DNA of 64,000 nucleotides from an uncultured Alphaproteobacteria bacterium (GTDB lineage: Bacteria > Pseudomonadota > Alphaproteobacteria > Geminicoccales > Geminicoccaceae), in the NCBI GenBank assembly GCA_937995535.1, contig CALKJU010000050.1, forward strand, positions 1 through 64,000, read 5' to 3'. Under the pieces are notes generated by a model. The model did not search any database and had not been told where the DNA came from. It was given only the letters and a program-made list of their open reading frames with translations. The position numbers were made by a program, and so were the translations under genes. Shown piece after piece: positions 1-9,402 of this stretch. Each line of letters opens with the position of its first letter. The stretch's first letter is position 1.

Positions 1-141
1 GAGATGGTCATGCCCGGCGACAATGTCACCATGGAGGTCGAGCTGATCGCGCCGATCGCCATGGAGCAGGGCCTGCGCTTCGCCATCCGCGAGGGCGGCC
101 GAACCGTCGGCGCCGGCGTCGTCGCCAGCATCATCGCGTGA
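1..141 (+). CDS. tuf: Elongation factor Tu, C-terminal end (partial)
   Basis: This is the last 46 residues and the stop codon of EF-Tu, the GTPase that delivers aminoacyl-tRNA to the ribosome; the rest lies upstream of the window. The visible part is the end of beta-barrel domain 3, with the family-typical ending [13 protein letters not shown] followed by Ala and TGA. The segment MVMPGDNV near its start is also characteristic of EF-Tu. It lies 35 nt upstream of rpsJ, as in the str-to-S10 junction of many alphaproteobacteria, so transcription probably continues into the ribosomal protein operon. I see no terminator in the 35-nt gap. Confidence 0.95.
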   Translation, partial: EMVMPGDNVTMEVELIAPIAMEQGLRFAIREGGRTVGAGVVASIIA

Positions 142-176
142 AGAGCGGAGGCCGGCCGGGCGCCGGGTGAGCGGTC

Positions 177-485
177 ATGGACACGCAGAATATTCGCATC
201 CGCCTGAAGGCGTTCGACCACCGGGTCCTCGACCAGTCGGTGCGCGAGATCGTCGGCACGGCGAAGCGGACCGGGGCGCGGGTGCGCGGGCCGATCCCGT
301 TGCCCAACCGGATCGAGCGCTTCACCGTCAACCGCTCGCCGCACGTGGACAAGAAGAGTCGCGAGCAGTTCGAGATCCGGACGCACAAGCGGCTCCTCGA
401 CATCGTCGACCCGACCCCGCAGACCGTGGACGCGCTGATGAAGCTCGACCTGGCGGCGGGCGTCGACGTCGAGATCAAGCTCTGA
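177..485 (+). CDS. rpsJ: 30S ribosomal protein S10
   Basis: S10 is a protein of the 30S head that also serves as NusE in transcription antitermination complexes. The 102-residue product has the usual S10 length. It shows the family signatures [14 protein letters not shown] at the N-terminus and [18 protein letters not shown] in the C-terminal half, and the extended internal loop follows GPIPLP. The ATG at 177 is the only start that gives a standard N-terminus. It is the first gene of the S10 cluster and is followed after 10 nt by rplC. Expression is expected to be coupled to tuf upstream. Confidence 0.97.
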   Translation: MDTQNIRIRLKAFDHRVLDQSVREIVGTAKRTGARVRGPIPLPNRIERFTVNRSPHVDKKSREQFEIRTHKRLLDIVDPTPQTVDALMKLDLAAGVDVEIKL

Positions 486-495
486 GGACGGGACG

Positions 496-1200
496 ATGCG
501 CACCGGCCTGATCGCCAGGAAGCTCGGCATGACGCGCCTGTTCGGCGAGGACGGCGCCCATGTCGGGGTCACCGTGCTGCAGGTCGACGGCTGCGATGTC
601 GTCGCCGTGCGCAGCAAGGACAAGGACGGCTATGTCGCGGTCCAGCTCGGTGCCGGATCGCGCAAGGCCAAGAACGTGACCAAGCCGCTGCGCGGCCACT
701 TCGCCAAGGCCAAGGTCGAGCCGAAGGCCAAGCTGGCGGAGTTCCGCGTCGACGAGGATGCCGTGTTGGAGCCGGGTGCGCGGCTCAGTGCCGCCCACTT
801 CGTCGCCGGCCAGTTCGTGGATGTCCAAGGGGTGAGCATCGGCAAGGGCTTTGCCGGCGCGATGAAGCGCTGGAATTTCCGCGGCCTCGAGGCCTCGCAC
901 GGCGTCTCGATCTCGCACCGCAGCCACGGTTCGACCGGGAACCGCCAGGATCCGGGGCGTGTGTTCAAGAACAAGAAGATGGCCGGCCACATGGGCCACC
1001 GGACGCGAACCGTGCAGAACCTCGAGGTGTTCGGCGTCGATGCCGAGCGGGGTCTGATCATGGTCAAGGGCGGCGTGCCGGGACCCAAGGGAGGCTGGGT
1101 GCGGGTCCGCGACGCGGTGAAAAAGGCATTGCCGAAGCAGGCGCCGTACCCGGCGGCGCTGGGTGGCGCCACGGCGATCGTCGCCGAGGCGGAGGGCTGA
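496..1200 (+). CDS. rplC: 50S ribosomal protein L3
   Basis: L3 is an early 23S rRNA-binding protein that organises the region near the peptidyl transferase centre. The product of 234 residues shows the N-terminal [13 protein letters not shown] motif and the central loop [20 protein letters not shown]. That loop carries a Gln equivalent to the one methylated by PrmB in enterobacteria; modification here is inferred from the family only. The C-terminus carries a short Ala-rich tail. It sits between rpsJ and rplD, with a 2-nt gap to the latter, in the canonical S10 order. Confidence 0.97.
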   Translation: MRTGLIARKLGMTRLFGEDGAHVGVTVLQVDGCDVVAVRSKDKDGYVAVQLGAGSRKAKNVTKPLRGHFAKAKVEPKAKLAEFRVDEDAVLEPGARLSAAHFVAGQFVDVQGVSIGKGFAGAMKRWNFRGLEASHGVSISHRSHGSTGNRQDPGRVFKNKKMAGHMGHRTRTVQNLEVFGVDAERGLIMVKGGVPGPKGGWVRVRDAVKKALPKQAPYPAALGGATAIVAEAEG

Positions 1201-1202
1201 GC

Positions 1203-1823
1203 ATGCAGCTTCCGGTCCGCAATCTCGCCGCCGAGACGGTGGGCGAGGTGGAACTCGACGATGCGGTGTTCGGGGTCGCGGTGCGCCCGGACATCCTGCA
1301 ACGGGTGGTCACCTGGCAGCTCGCCAAGCGCCGCGCCGGGACCCACGACGTCAAGAACCGCGGCGAGATCGCCCGCACCGGGGCCAAGCTCTACAAGCAG
1401 AAGGGCACCGGCCGGGCACGCCATGGCTCGCGTCGGGTCAACATCTTCAAGGGTGGCGGGCGCGCCTTCGGCCCGACGCCGCGCGACCACGCGACCGAGC
1501 TGACCAAGAAGGTGCGCGCGCTCGGGCTGCGCTGCGCGCTCTCCGCGAAGGCGCGCGAGGGCAAGCTGATGGTCCTCGACGCGGCTGCGGCCGCCGAGCC
1601 GAAGACCAAGCAGCTCGCAGCCCAGCTGCACGGGCTCGGCATCGCCTCGGCGCTGATCGTCACGGGCGAGCAGGTGGAGCGCAACTTCGGGCTGGCGGCG
1701 CGGAACCTGCCGCTGATCGACGTGCTGCCCGCCCAAGGCGCCAACGTCTACGACATCCTGCGCCGCGATCAGCTCGTGCTGACCACCGAGGCGGTGCGCA
1801 AACTCGAGGAGCGGCTGCGGTGA
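1203..1823 (+). CDS. rplD: 50S ribosomal protein L4
   Basis: L4 binds 23S rRNA and lines the polypeptide exit tunnel; in enterobacteria it also represses its own S10 operon, which cannot be judged here because no leader is visible. The 206-residue product has the hallmark RNA-binding loop, with [25 protein letters not shown] around residues 45-70 followed by [12 protein letters not shown]. The ATG at 1203 lies 2 nt after the rplC stop. Its TGA stop overlaps the GTG start of rplW by four bases (GTGA), implying translational coupling. Confidence 0.97.
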   Translation: MQLPVRNLAAETVGEVELDDAVFGVAVRPDILQRVVTWQLAKRRAGTHDVKNRGEIARTGAKLYKQKGTGRARHGSRRVNIFKGGGRAFGPTPRDHATELTKKVRALGLRCALSAKAREGKLMVLDAAAAAEPKTKQLAAQLHGLGIASALIVTGEQVERNFGLAARNLPLIDVLPAQGANVYDILRRDQLVLTTEAVRKLEERLR

Positions 1824-2110
1824 AGCCGGCCCAGTACGACATCATCCGTGCGCCGGTCGTGACCGAGAAGTCGACGCGGCTGGGCGAGCTGAACCAGGTC
1901 GTGTTCCGGGTTCGTGACGACGCGACCAAGCCGCAGATCAAGGCCGCGGTCGAGGCCCTGTTCCAGGTCAAGGTGACCGCGGTCAACACCATGAATGTGA
2001 AGGGCAAGGTGAAGCGGTTCCGCGGCCGTGTCGGGCAGCGGAGCGACGTCAAGAAGGCGATCGTGACGCTCGCCGCCGGTCACAGCATCGACGTGACGAC
2101 GGGGATCTGA
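1820..2110 (+). CDS. rplW: 50S ribosomal protein L23
   Basis: L23 sits at the tunnel exit and docks trigger factor and SRP. The product of 96 residues begins with a GTG start at 1820, giving [19 protein letters not shown], the usual L23 N-terminus. A longer open frame runs upstream but would overlap rplD entirely and has no L23 similarity, so I reject it. The C-terminal half contains [21 protein letters not shown], the conserved 23S rRNA-binding tail. The start overlaps the rplD stop by four bases and rplB follows after 4 nt. Confidence 0.95.
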   Translation: MKPAQYDIIRAPVVTEKSTRLGELNQVVFRVRDDATKPQIKAAVEALFQVKVTAVNTMNVKGKVKRFRGRVGQRSDVKKAIVTLAAGHSIDVTTGI

Positions 2111-2114
2111 GGCG

Positions 2115-2957
2115 ATGGCGCTGAAGAGCTACAATCCGACGAGCCCGTCGCGCCGGGCGTTGGTCACCGTCGACCGCAGCCATCTCTGGAAGGGCAAGCC
2201 GGTCAAGAAGCTGACCGAGGGCCTGAGCGGCAGCGGCGGGCGCAACGCGCACGGCCACATCACCGTCCGGTTCCGTGGCGGCGGGCACAAGCGGACGTAC
2301 CGGCTGATCGACTTCAAGCGCCGCAAGTGGGACGTGGCGGCGACCGTCGAGCGGCTCGAGTACGATCCGAACCGGACCGCGTTCATCGCGCTGCTGCGCT
2401 ACGAGGACGGCGAGCAGGCCTACATCCTGGCCCCGCAGCGTCTTCAGCCGGGCGATCGCGTGATCGCCGCGGAGCGCGTCGATGTGAAGCCGGGCAACGC
2501 CGCGCCGCTGGCGAACATTCCGATCGGCACGATCGTCCACAACATCGAGCTGAAGCCGCATGCCGGCGGCAAGCTGGCCCGCTCGGCAGGCGCCTATGCG
2601 CAGCTCGTCGGCCGCGAGGGCGATTGGGCGCAGATCCGTCTCGGCTCCGGTGAGATCCGCCGGGTCGCCGCCACCTGCATGGCCTCGATCGGCGCGGTGT
2701 CCAATCCGGACCATCAGAACGAGAACAGCGGCAAGGCCGGGCGCAGCCGGTGGCAGGGGCGGCGCCCGCACAATCGCGGCGTGAGCATGAACCCGGTCGA
2801 CCATCCGCACGGCGGTGGCGAGGGCCGCACCTCGGGCGGCCGCCATCCGGTCACCCCGTGGGGCAAGCCGACCAAGGGACGGCGCACCCGGCGTAGCAAG
2901 CGGACCGACAACATGATCATCCGCAGCCGCCATGCGGCAAAGAAGAGGGGTGGCTGA
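2115..2957 (+). CDS. rplB: 50S ribosomal protein L2
   Basis: L2 is a core 23S rRNA-binding protein required for subunit association and peptidyl transfer. The product is 280 residues, close to the standard 275-280. It begins with [13 protein letters not shown] and carries the near-invariant C-terminal motif [20 protein letters not shown]; the His in HPHGG is the residue implicated in activity in E. coli L2. The strongly basic tail [11 protein letters not shown] is typical. It lies between rplW and rpsS with gaps of 4 and 2 nt. Confidence 0.98.
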   Translation: MALKSYNPTSPSRRALVTVDRSHLWKGKPVKKLTEGLSGSGGRNAHGHITVRFRGGGHKRTYRLIDFKRRKWDVAATVERLEYDPNRTAFIALLRYEDGEQAYILAPQRLQPGDRVIAAERVDVKPGNAAPLANIPIGTIVHNIELKPHAGGKLARSAGAYAQLVGREGDWAQIRLGSGEIRRVAATCMASIGAVSNPDHQNENSGKAGRSRWQGRRPHNRGVSMNPVDHPHGGGEGRTSGGRHPVTPWGKPTKGRRTRRSKRTDNMIIRSRHAAKKRGG

Positions 2958-2959
2958 GG

Positions 2960-3238
2960 ATGCCGCGCTCGGTGTGGAAGGGTCCGTTCGTCGACGGTTA
3001 TCTGTTCGACAAGGCGGAGAAGGCGCGGTCCAGCAGCCGCAACGAAATCATCAAGACATGGTCGCGTCGCTCGACGATCATGCCGGAGTTCGTCGGCCTG
3101 ACCTTCGCCGTGTACAACGGTAAGAAGCACGTGCCGGTCTACGTCACCGAGAACATGGTCGGGCACAAGCTCGGCGAGTTCGCCCCGACGCGCACCTTCC
3201 ACGGCCACGGCGCCGACAAGAAGGCGAAGAGGAAGTAG
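2960..3238 (+). CDS. rpsS: 30S ribosomal protein S19
   Basis: S19 is a 30S head protein that contacts S13 and the 50S subunit. The product is 92 residues, the typical length. It starts [15 protein letters not shown] and carries the conserved block [30 protein letters not shown] in the middle and [14 protein letters not shown] near the C-terminus. Gaps are 2 nt from rplB and 4 nt to rplV, as expected for the S10 operon. Nothing unusual was noted. Confidence 0.97.
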   Translation: MPRSVWKGPFVDGYLFDKAEKARSSSRNEIIKTWSRRSTIMPEFVGLTFAVYNGKKHVPVYVTENMVGHKLGEFAPTRTFHGHGADKKAKRK

Positions 3239-3242
3239 GCCG

Positions 3243-3641
3243 ATGAGCAAGGCCAAGCAACCCCGCCGGCAGGCCGACAACGAGGCGTTGGCGGTGGCGA
3301 CCATGCTGCGGACGAGCCCGCGTAAGCTGGCGCTCGTCGCCAACCTGATCAGCGGGATGGACGCCGGCAAGGCGGTCGTGGCGCTGGAGTTCAGCCGCAA
3401 GCGGATCGCCAAGGCGGTCAAGAAGACGCTCGAATCGGCGATCGCCAATGCCGAGAACAATCACAACCTCGACGTGGACCGGCTCTTCGTCGCCGAGGCC
3501 AGCGTCGGCAAGCGGATGGTCATGAAGCGGATGATGGCACGGGCGCGCGGGCGCGCGGCGCGGATCGAGAAGCCGTTCTCGCAACTGCGCATCGTCGTGC
3601 GTGAGCGCGCTGTCGAGGCGCCGGGCAGGGAGGCGGCCTGA
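3243..3641 (+). CDS. rplV: 50S ribosomal protein L22
   Basis: L22 assembles early onto 23S rRNA and its beta-hairpin lines the exit tunnel with L4. The product is 132 residues, slightly longer than the E. coli protein because of basic N-terminal and C-terminal extensions. The hallmark ML(R/K)[13 protein letters not shown] near residue 22 and the tunnel hairpin around [17 protein letters not shown] are clear. The TGA stop shares its final A with the ATG of rpsC (TGATG), so translation of the two is probably coupled. Confidence 0.97.
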   Translation: MSKAKQPRRQADNEALAVATMLRTSPRKLALVANLISGMDAGKAVVALEFSRKRIAKAVKKTLESAIANAENNHNLDVDRLFVAEASVGKRMVMKRMMARARGRAARIEKPFSQLRIVVRERAVEAPGREAA

Positions 3642-4342
3642 TGGGACAGAAGGTCAATCCGATCGGCCTGCGCGTCGGCATCAACCGCACGTGGGACTCG
3701 CGCTGGTACGACGACCACAACTACGCCAAGCTGCTGGCTGAGGATCTGCGGATCCGCGAGTTCCTGGAGAAGCGCCTGGCGCAGGCCGGGCTCAGCCGGG
3801 TCATCATCGAGCGGCCGGCGAAGAAGGCGCGGGTGACGATCCACACCGCCCGGCCGGGCGTGGTGATCGGCAAGAAGGGCCAGGAGATCGAGACGCTGCG
3901 CAAGGAGCTGGCGGCGCTCACCTCGGGCGACGTGCACCTGAACATCGTCGAGGTTCGCAAGCCGGAGATCGACGCCAAGCTGGTCGCCGAGAACATCGCC
4001 CAGCAGCTGCAGCGCCGCGTCACCTTCCGGCGAGCCATGAAGCGCGCCGTGCAGTCGGCGATGCGGCTGGGCGCGCAGGGCATCCGGGTGACCTGCAGCG
4101 GGCGGCTCGGCGGGGCCGAGATCGCGCGCACGGAGTGGTACCGCGAGGGGCGGGTGCCGCTGCACACCTTGCGCGCCAACATCGATTTCGGCCGCTGCAC
4201 CGCGCACACGCCCTACGGCACCTGTGGGATCAAGGTCTGGGTGTTCCGCGGCGAGATCCTCGAGCACGACCCGATGGCCTACGACAAGCGGGCGGCAGAG
4301 ATCGGTGCGCCGCACGGCCGCGAGCCGCGGCAGCAGGGGTGA
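3641..4342 (+). CDS. rpsC: 30S ribosomal protein S3
   Basis: S3 lies at the mRNA entry channel of the 30S subunit and contributes to mRNA helicase activity. The product of 233 residues starts [13 protein letters not shown]. It has an N-terminal KH domain with the GxxG-type loop [12 protein letters not shown] around residues 75-86. The C-terminal S3 domain includes [21 protein letters not shown] and ends with a short basic tail. Its ATG overlaps the rplV stop by one base, and rplP follows after 6 nt. Confidence 0.97.
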   Translation: MGQKVNPIGLRVGINRTWDSRWYDDHNYAKLLAEDLRIREFLEKRLAQAGLSRVIIERPAKKARVTIHTARPGVVIGKKGQEIETLRKELAALTSGDVHLNIVEVRKPEIDAKLVAENIAQQLQRRVTFRRAMKRAVQSAMRLGAQGIRVTCSGRLGGAEIARTEWYREGRVPLHTLRANIDFGRCTAHTPYGTCGIKVWVFRGEILEHDPMAYDKRAAEIGAPHGREPRQQG

Positions 4343-4348
4343 TCGGCC

Positions 4349-4768
4349 ATGATGCAGCCTAACCGGACGAAGTTCCGCAAGGCCTTCAAGGGCCGCTTGC
4401 ACGGCCTGACCAAGGGCGGCGCGGAGCTGACCTTCGGCGCGTTCGGGATGAAGGCGCTCGAGCCCGAGCGGATCACGGCGCGGCAGATCGAGGCGGCGCG
4501 GCGTGCGATCACCCGCCACCTGAAGCGCGCCGGGCGGGTCTGGATCCGCATCTTCCCTGACAAGCCGGTGAGCTCGAAGCCGGCCGAGGTACGCATGGGG
4601 AAGGGCAAGGGCTCGGTCGAGTTCTGGGTGGCGCCGGTCAAGCCGGGGCGGATCCTGTTCGAGATCGACGGGGTGCCGGAGCCGCTGGCCGAGGAGGCGA
4701 TCCGCCTCGGCGCGGCCAAGCTGCCGATCCGGACGAGGTTCGTGCGGCGTGCGCACGAGGGTGTCTGA
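4349..4768 (+). CDS. rplP: 50S ribosomal protein L16
   Basis: L16 contacts the A-site tRNA and is required for late 50S maturation. The product is 139 residues. Two consecutive ATG codons occur at the start; the first, at 4349, gives [16 protein letters not shown], which matches the usual M-x-QPxRTKFRK N-terminus. The signature [21 protein letters not shown] occurs around residues 45-65 and the [21 protein letters not shown] block follows. Its order after rpsC and before rpmC is canonical. Confidence 0.97.
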   Translation: MMQPNRTKFRKAFKGRLHGLTKGGAELTFGAFGMKALEPERITARQIEAARRAITRHLKRAGRVWIRIFPDKPVSSKPAEVRMGKGKGSVEFWVAPVKPGRILFEIDGVPEPLAEEAIRLGAAKLPIRTRFVRRAHEGV

Positions 4769-4771
4769 GCG

Positions 4772-4975
4772 ATGATCGAGGTCAAGGAACTGCGCGGCGA
4801 GAGCCGGGCCCGGCTGATCGAGCGGCTCGGCGAGCTGAAGAAGGAGCAGTTCAATCTGCGCTTCCAGCGGGCCACGGGCCAGCTCGAGGGGACGGCGCGG
4901 GTGCGCGAGGTGCGGCGGGACATCGCCCGGGTGCAGACGGTGCTGCGCGAGAAAGCGCGGCCGGCGATGGGTTGA
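4772..4975 (+). CDS. rpmC: 50S ribosomal protein L29
   Basis: L29 is a small two-helix protein at the polypeptide exit site, next to L23. The product is 67 residues, which is standard. Recognisable parts are the N-terminal helix with [27 protein letters not shown] and the C-terminal helix with [18 protein letters not shown]. It begins 3 nt after rplP, and rpsQ begins 11 nt downstream. Nothing unusual was noted. Confidence 0.95.
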   Translation: MIEVKELRGESRARLIERLGELKKEQFNLRFQRATGQLEGTARVREVRRDIARVQTVLREKARPAMG

Positions 4976-4986
4976 GGAACGGAACG

Positions 4987-5244
4987 ATGCCGAGGCGAAT
5001 CCTCCGGGGCACCGTGGTGAGCGACAAGAACGACAAGACGATCATCGTTCGCGTCGAGCGCCAGGTCATGCACCCGCTCTACAAGAAGTATATCAAGCGC
5101 TCGAAGCGTTATGCGGCGCACGACGAGCAGAACCGGTTCAAGATCGGCGACACGGTGCGGATCATCGAGAGCCGGCCGCTGTCGCGGACCAAGCGCTGGC
5201 GGGTGCTGACCGACGCCGAGCCCCAGGCGGGCGCGGAGGGCTGA
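4987..5244 (+). CDS. rpsQ: 30S ribosomal protein S17
   Basis: S17 is a primary 16S rRNA-binding protein of OB fold. I choose the ATG at 4987, giving an 85-residue product that begins [18 protein letters not shown], the normal S17 N-terminus. An in-frame TTG at 4972 would add five residues and overlap rpmC, and is unlikely. The motif [19 protein letters not shown] and the C-terminal [19 protein letters not shown] are family signatures. A purine-rich GAGGAACGGAACG segment precedes the start. Confidence 0.95.
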   Translation: MPRRILRGTVVSDKNDKTIIVRVERQVMHPLYKKYIKRSKRYAAHDEQNRFKIGDTVRIIESRPLSRTKRWRVLTDAEPQAGAEG

Positions 5245-5247
5245 GCC

Positions 5248-5616
5248 ATGATCCAGCCCGAAAGCAATCTCGAAGTCGCCGACAACTCCGGGGCGCGGCG
5301 GGTACAGTGCATCCGCGTGATGGGCGGCTCGCACCGCAAGTGGGGCTCGGTCGGCGACATCATCATCGTCGCCGTCAAGGAGGCGATCCCGCGCGGCAAG
5401 GTGAAGAAAGGCGACGTGGCGACCGCGGTGATCGTGCGCACCGCGAAGGAGATCCACCGTGCCGACGGCACATCGATCCGCTTCGACAAGAACGCGGCGG
5501 TGCTGATCAACAAGCAGGGCGAGCCGATCGGGACGCGCATCTTCGGTCCGGTGACCCGCGAGCTGCGCGCGAAGAAGTTCATGAAGATCATCAGCCTCGC
5601 ACCCGAGGTGCTGTGA
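5248..5616 (+). CDS. rplN: 50S ribosomal protein L14
   Basis: L14 sits at the subunit interface and is the docking site of the silencing factor RsfS, whose gene lies at 57168-57572. The product has 122 residues, exactly the usual length. It starts [24 protein letters not shown] and ends [18 protein letters not shown], both typical. The gap to rpsQ is 3 nt. Its stop overlaps the rplX start by one base (TGATG), so the two are likely translationally coupled. Confidence 0.98.
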   Translation: MIQPESNLEVADNSGARRVQCIRVMGGSHRKWGSVGDIIIVAVKEAIPRGKVKKGDVATAVIVRTAKEIHRADGTSIRFDKNAAVLINKQGEPIGTRIFGPVTRELRAKKFMKIISLAPEVL

Positions 5617-5936
5617 TGGCGGCGAAGATCAAGAAGGGCGACCGGGTGATCGTGCTGGCCGGCAAGGACAAGGGCCGCCAGGGCGAGGTGCTGCGCGTCA
5701 TGCCGGCGGAGAGCCGGGTCGTGGTGCAGGGTGTGCAGATGGTGCGCCGGCACCAGAAGCCCAACGTCGCCAATCCGCAGGGCGGGATCGTGGCGAAGGA
5801 GGCGCCGATCCACGTCTCCAATGTCAGCCTGCTCGACCCCAAGGACGGCAAGCCGACCCGGGTCGGGTTCAAGTTCCTCGAGGACGGCCGCAAGGTGCGC
5901 TACGCGAAGCGCTCCGGCGAGCAGATCGATCGCTGA
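5616..5936 (+). CDS. rplX: 50S ribosomal protein L24
   Basis: L24 initiates 50S assembly. A longer reading frame extends upstream but overlaps rplN; the ATG at 5616 gives a 106-residue protein with the standard L24 start [20 protein letters not shown]. The KOW motif lies in the first 35 residues ([13 protein letters not shown]) and is followed by NVAKRHQKPN-like [14 protein letters not shown] and the C-terminal [12 protein letters not shown]. It overlaps rplN by one base and precedes rplE by 10 nt. Confidence 0.96.
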   Translation: MAAKIKKGDRVIVLAGKDKGRQGEVLRVMPAESRVVVQGVQMVRRHQKPNVANPQGGIVAKEAPIHVSNVSLLDPKDGKPTRVGFKFLEDGRKVRYAKRSGEQIDR

Positions 5937-5946
5937 GGGGGCGCCA

Positions 5947-6486
5947 ATGGCCCGCTTGCAGGACCATTACCGTGATGTCGTCGCGAAGCAGCTCACCGAG
6001 CAGTTCGGGTACAAGAACCCGATGCAGGTGCCGCGCCTCGACAAGATCGTGATCAACATGGGCGTCGGGGAGGCGGTCGCGGACAAGAAGAAGCTCGACG
6101 GCGCGGTTGCCGACCTGACCCGCATCGCCGGGCAGAAGCCGGTCGTCTGCCGGGCCCGCCGCTCGGTCGCGAACTTCAAGCTGCGCGAGGGCATGCCGAT
6201 CGGCTGCAAGGTCACCTTGCGAAAGCAACGCATGTACGAGTTCCTCGACCGGCTGATCAACATCGCGCTGCCGCGGGTGCGCGACTTCCGCGGCGTGTCG
6301 CCGAAGAGCTTTGACGGCCGCGGCAACTTCGCGCTCGGCGTCAAGGAGCAGATCATCTTCCCGGAGATCAGCTTCGACGAGATCGACGAGACGCGCGGCA
6401 TGGACATCATCATCTGCACGACCGCTCGGACGGACGCGGAGGCCAAGGCGTTGCTTGCCGGCTTCGCGATGCCGTTCCGGCAGTGA
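5947..6486 (+). CDS. rplE: 50S ribosomal protein L5
   Basis: L5 binds 5S rRNA in the central protuberance together with L18. The product of 179 residues begins at the ATG at 5947 with [16 protein letters not shown]; an upstream extension of the frame overlaps rplX and is not L5-like. Signatures are [16 protein letters not shown] near residue 30, [21 protein letters not shown] in the middle, and the C-terminal [18 protein letters not shown]. It sits in normal spc order before rpsN. Confidence 0.97.
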   Translation: MARLQDHYRDVVAKQLTEQFGYKNPMQVPRLDKIVINMGVGEAVADKKKLDGAVADLTRIAGQKPVVCRARRSVANFKLREGMPIGCKVTLRKQRMYEFLDRLINIALPRVRDFRGVSPKSFDGRGNFALGVKEQIIFPEISFDEIDETRGMDIIICTTARTDAEAKALLAGFAMPFRQ

Positions 6487-6504
6487 GCCTGGGGTAGGGG
6501 CGCG

Positions 6505-6810
6505 ATGGCGAAGAAGAGCTCCATCGAGAAGAACGAGCGGCGGCGTCGGCTCGCCGAGCGGTACCGGGCGAAGCGCGCCGAGCTGAAGGCGGTCGTGATG
6601 GACCGTGACCGTGATCCGGGCGAGCGGTTCGAGGCGATGCTGCAGCTCGCCGCGCTGCCGCGCAACGGCGCCCGGGTCCGGGTGCGCAACCGCTGCATCC
6701 TGACCGGACGGCCGCGCGGCTACTACCGCAAGTTCGGCCTGTCGCGGATCGCGCTGCGTGATCTGGCGTCGGAGGGGCGAATCCCCGGCGTGGCCAAGGC
6801 GAGCTGGTGA
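6505..6810 (+). CDS. rpsN: 30S ribosomal protein S14 (zinc-free type)
   Basis: S14 is a 30S head protein. The 101-residue product is the long, zinc-independent form: it lacks the CxxC pairs of the short zinc-binding paralogue. The C-terminal half carries the conserved [20 protein letters not shown] and [18 protein letters not shown], and the N-terminus [14 protein letters not shown] is typical of alphaproteobacteria. It is flanked by rplE (18-nt gap) and rpsH (11-nt gap) as expected. Confidence 0.97.
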   Translation: MAKKSSIEKNERRRRLAERYRAKRAELKAVVMDRDRDPGERFEAMLQLAALPRNGARVRVRNRCILTGRPRGYYRKFGLSRIALRDLASEGRIPGVAKASW

Positions 6811-6821
6811 GGGAGTAAGGG

Positions 6822-7220
6822 ATGACGCTGTCTGACCCGCTCGGCGACATGCTGACCCGGATCCGCAACGGGCAGCGGGCGAGCAAGGGTACCGTGCGGA
6901 CGCCCGCGTCGCGGCTGCGCGCCAACGTGCTCGAGGTGCTGCAGCGCGAAGGCTACATTCGCGGCTACGCCGTGCACGAGCATGACGGTGGCAAGCGCGA
7001 GCTGGCCATCGAGCTGAAATATCACAATGGCGAGCCGGTCATCCGCGAGCTGCGCCGGGTGTCCAAGCCGGGGCGGCGCGTCTACGCCGGTCTCAAGGAG
7101 CTGCCGAACGTGTATAACGGGCTCGGCATCGCCATCCTGTCCACGCCGCGCGGCGTCCTGTCGGACGCCGAGGCCCGCGAGCAGCGGGTCGGCGGCGAGG
7201 TCCTGTGCACGGTGTTCTGA
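6822..7220 (+). CDS. rpsH: 30S ribosomal protein S8
   Basis: S8 binds the central domain of 16S rRNA, and in enterobacteria it represses the spc operon by binding its mRNA; I did not find a clear mimic site here. The product is 132 residues. It starts [18 protein letters not shown] and ends with the conserved [18 protein letters not shown] and [21 protein letters not shown] purine tract precedes the ATG. It lies 11 nt after rpsN and 2 nt before rplF. Confidence 0.97.
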   Translation: MTLSDPLGDMLTRIRNGQRASKGTVRTPASRLRANVLEVLQREGYIRGYAVHEHDGGKRELAIELKYHNGEPVIRELRRVSKPGRRVYAGLKELPNVYNGLGIAILSTPRGVLSDAEAREQRVGGEVLCTVF

Positions 7221-7222
7221 GC

Positions 7223-7756
7223 ATGTCGCGGATCGGTAAGCATCCTGTCGCGGTGCCCTCGGGCGTGACCGTCGACCTCGACGGCCAGACGCTCACCGTC
7301 AAGGGCAAGCTGGGCGAGCTCCGGCAGACCCTGCCGGCCGAGGTCAGCGTCGCCGTCAACGACAACCAGCTCACGGTCACGCCGCGGGGGCAGGAAACGC
7401 GCGCCCGGTCGATGTGGGGCCTGTCGCGGACGCTGGTGCAGAACATGGTCACCGGGGTCACGCAGGGGTTCACCGTCAAGCTGGAGATCAGCGGCGTCGG
7501 CTATCGCGCGTCGGTCGACGGGCAGATCCTCACGCTGCAGCTCGGTTACAGCCACGACATCAAGTTCGCGATCCCGAACGACGTGAAGGTGACCTGCGAA
7601 ACGCCGACGCAAATCACGATCTCAGGCGCGGACCGGCAGCGGATCGGCCAGATCGCGGCCGAGATTCGTGGCTTTCGCAAGCCGGAGCCCTACAAGGGCA
7701 AGGGTATCCGCTACGCGTCCGAGAAGATCCTGCGCAAGGAAGGCAAGAAGAAGTAG
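7223..7756 (+). CDS. rplF: 50S ribosomal protein L6
   Basis: L6 sits near the sarcin-ricin loop and contributes to translation factor binding. The ATG at 7223 yields 177 residues beginning [17 protein letters not shown], the standard start; an in-frame GTG at 7205 would overlap rpsH. The protein has two repeated L6 domains. The second carries [19 protein letters not shown] and the C-terminal signature [18 protein letters not shown]. The 2-nt gap from rpsH suggests coupled translation. Confidence 0.97.
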   Translation: MSRIGKHPVAVPSGVTVDLDGQTLTVKGKLGELRQTLPAEVSVAVNDNQLTVTPRGQETRARSMWGLSRTLVQNMVTGVTQGFTVKLEISGVGYRASVDGQILTLQLGYSHDIKFAIPNDVKVTCETPTQITISGADRQRIGQIAAEIRGFRKPEPYKGKGIRYASEKILRKEGKKK

Positions 7757-7761
7757 CGGCC

Positions 7762-8124
7762 ATGGTCAAGGCAACCGAACGATTCCAGCGCCGCGCCAAG
7801 CGGACGCGCTTTGCGATCCGGCAGTATGGCGGCGAACGGGTGCGCCTGAGCGTGTTCCGCTCCGGACGGCACATCTACGGCCAGATCATCGACGACCGGG
7901 CCGGGCGGACCCTGGTCGCCGCGTCGTCGCTGGAGAAGCCGTTGCGCGAGGAGCTCAAGACCGGCGCGGACAAGGCCGCGGCGAAGCGGGTCGGCGAGCT
8001 GCTCGCCGAGCGAGCCCGGGCCGCTGGTATCGAGCAGGTTGTGTTCGATCGCGGCGGTTATCGCTATCATGGTCGGATTGCGGCCCTGGCCGAAGGCGCC
8101 CGCGAGGGCGGCCTGTCGTTCTGA
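7762..8124 (+). CDS. rplR: 50S ribosomal protein L18
   Basis: L18 binds 5S rRNA with L5. The longer open frame covering this gene overlaps rplF; the ATG at 7762 gives a 120-residue protein starting [20 protein letters not shown]. Conserved parts are [18 protein letters not shown] around residues 30-47, [13 protein letters not shown] and the C-terminal [24 protein letters not shown]. It lies 5 nt after rplF and 14 nt before rpsE. Confidence 0.97.
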   Translation: MVKATERFQRRAKRTRFAIRQYGGERVRLSVFRSGRHIYGQIIDDRAGRTLVAASSLEKPLREELKTGADKAAAKRVGELLAERARAAGIEQVVFDRGGYRYHGRIAALAEGAREGGLSF

Positions 8125-8138
8125 GGGAAGGAAGGCGG

Positions 8139-8705
8139 ATGGCACGCGGACGGGAACGGGATCGCGCGGGGGACGAGCGTGGCGACGGCGAGCTCGTCGA
8201 TCGCCTGGTCAGCGTCAACCGTGTCGCCAAGGTCGTGAAGGGCGGCCGTCGCTTCGGCTTCTCGGCGCTGGTGGTGGTCGGCGACGGCAAGGGCCGGGTC
8301 GGCTACGGCAGCGGCAAAGCCCGCGAGGTTCCGGAGGCGGTGCGCAAGGCGACCGAGCAGGCGAAGCGCTCGATGGTCCGCGTCCCGCTCCGCCAGGGGC
8401 GCACCCTGCACCATGACGTCGAGGGGCGGTTCGGCTCAGGACACGTGGTGATGCGTGCGGCCCCGCCCGGGACCGGGATCATCGCCGGCGGACCGATGCG
8501 TGCCGTGTTCGAGGCGCTGGGCATCGGCGACGTGGTCGCCAAGTCGATGGGTTCGAGCAACCCGCACAACATGGTCAAGGCGACCTTCGCCGGCCTCGGG
8601 GCGATCCAGTCGCCGCGCCTCGTCGCCGCGAAGCGAGGCAAGAAAGTCAGTGACGTGCTGCGGCGTCCCGAGGGCGAGGCGGCCGTCGCGGAGCGCGCGG
8701 CATGA
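8139..8705 (+). CDS. rpsE: 30S ribosomal protein S5
   Basis: S5 helps control decoding fidelity and lines the mRNA entry channel. The start chosen is the ATG at 8139, preceded by GGGAAGGAAGG, giving 188 residues. After a charged N-terminal stretch the double-stranded-RNA-binding-like domain begins at [21 protein letters not shown]. It continues with [22 protein letters not shown], and the C-terminal domain contains [21 protein letters not shown]. The last four bases overlap the start of rpmD (ATGA). Confidence 0.96.
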   Translation: MARGRERDRAGDERGDGELVDRLVSVNRVAKVVKGGRRFGFSALVVVGDGKGRVGYGSGKAREVPEAVRKATEQAKRSMVRVPLRQGRTLHHDVEGRFGSGHVVMRAAPPGTGIIAGGPMRAVFEALGIGDVVAKSMGSSNPHNMVKATFAGLGAIQSPRLVAAKRGKKVSDVLRRPEGEAAVAERAA

Positions 8706-8890
8706 GTGGCGCCAAGCTCAAGGTGACGCAGATCGGCAGCCCGATCGGCCGCCCGGCCGGCCAGCGCGAGACGTTGATCGGGCTCGGGCTCAACAAGCTG
8801 CACCGTTGCCGGATCATCGCCGACACGCCGGTGAACCGGGGGCGGATCGCCAAGGTGCAGCACCTGCTCCGCGTCGAGCCGGTGGAGTGA
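8702..8890 (+). CDS. rpmD: 50S ribosomal protein L30
   Basis: L30 is a small 50S protein present in most proteobacteria. The product has 62 residues, the usual length. It shows [31 protein letters not shown], the family signature, and [15 protein letters not shown] at the C-terminus. Its ATG overlaps the rpsE stop in an ATGA junction, implying translational coupling. It is followed by rplO after 13 nt. Confidence 0.95.
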   Translation: MSGAKLKVTQIGSPIGRPAGQRETLIGLGLNKLHRCRIIADTPVNRGRIAKVQHLLRVEPVE

Positions 8891-8903
8891 GGAACGCTCA
8901 ACG

Positions 8904-9392
8904 ATGAAGCTCAACGAGCTGTGTGACAATCCCGGCGCGCGACAGGCGCGCAAGCGGGTCGGCCGCGGTACCGGCTCGGGCCTCGGCAAGACCGCGGGCA
9001 AGGGGCACAAGGGCGCCAAGGCGCGTCGCAGCAATCCCAAGCCGCGCTACTTCGAGGGCGGGCAGATGCCGCTCTACCGGCGTCTGCCGAAGGGTGGTTT
9101 CACCAACGTCTTCAAGCCGGACTATGTGGTGGTCAATGTCGGCTCGCTGCAACGCGCGATCGACGCCGGCAAGCTCGACCCGACCCGCACGGTCGACGCC
9201 GAAGCGATGATCCGCGCCGGGCTGGTGCGCCGTGTCCGCGATGGGGTCCGCCTGCTCGCCAAGGGCCAGCTCAGCGCCGCGCTGACGGTCGAGGTGGTGG
9301 GCGCCTCGCAGGCGGCACAGGCGGCTGTGGAGAAGGCCGGCGGCAAGATCATCCTTCGTGGCGCGCCGTCGAGCGAGCCGGCCACGACCTGA
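8904..9392 (+). CDS. rplO: 50S ribosomal protein L15
   Basis: L15 is a late-assembling 50S protein. The 162-residue product starts [22 protein letters not shown] and carries the Gly- and Lys-rich N-terminal extension [20 protein letters not shown]. The conserved [18 protein letters not shown] follows around residues 50-67. The C-terminal globular part ends with the VEKAGGKI segment typical of L15. It precedes secY by 10 nt, as in the spc operon of most bacteria. Confidence 0.97.
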   Translation: MKLNELCDNPGARQARKRVGRGTGSGLGKTAGKGHKGAKARRSNPKPRYFEGGQMPLYRRLPKGGFTNVFKPDYVVVNVGSLQRAIDAGKLDPTRTVDAEAMIRAGLVRRVRDGVRLLAKGQLSAALTVEVVGASQAAQAAVEKAGGKIILRGAPSSEPATT

Positions 9393-9402
9393 GCGGACGA
9401 CC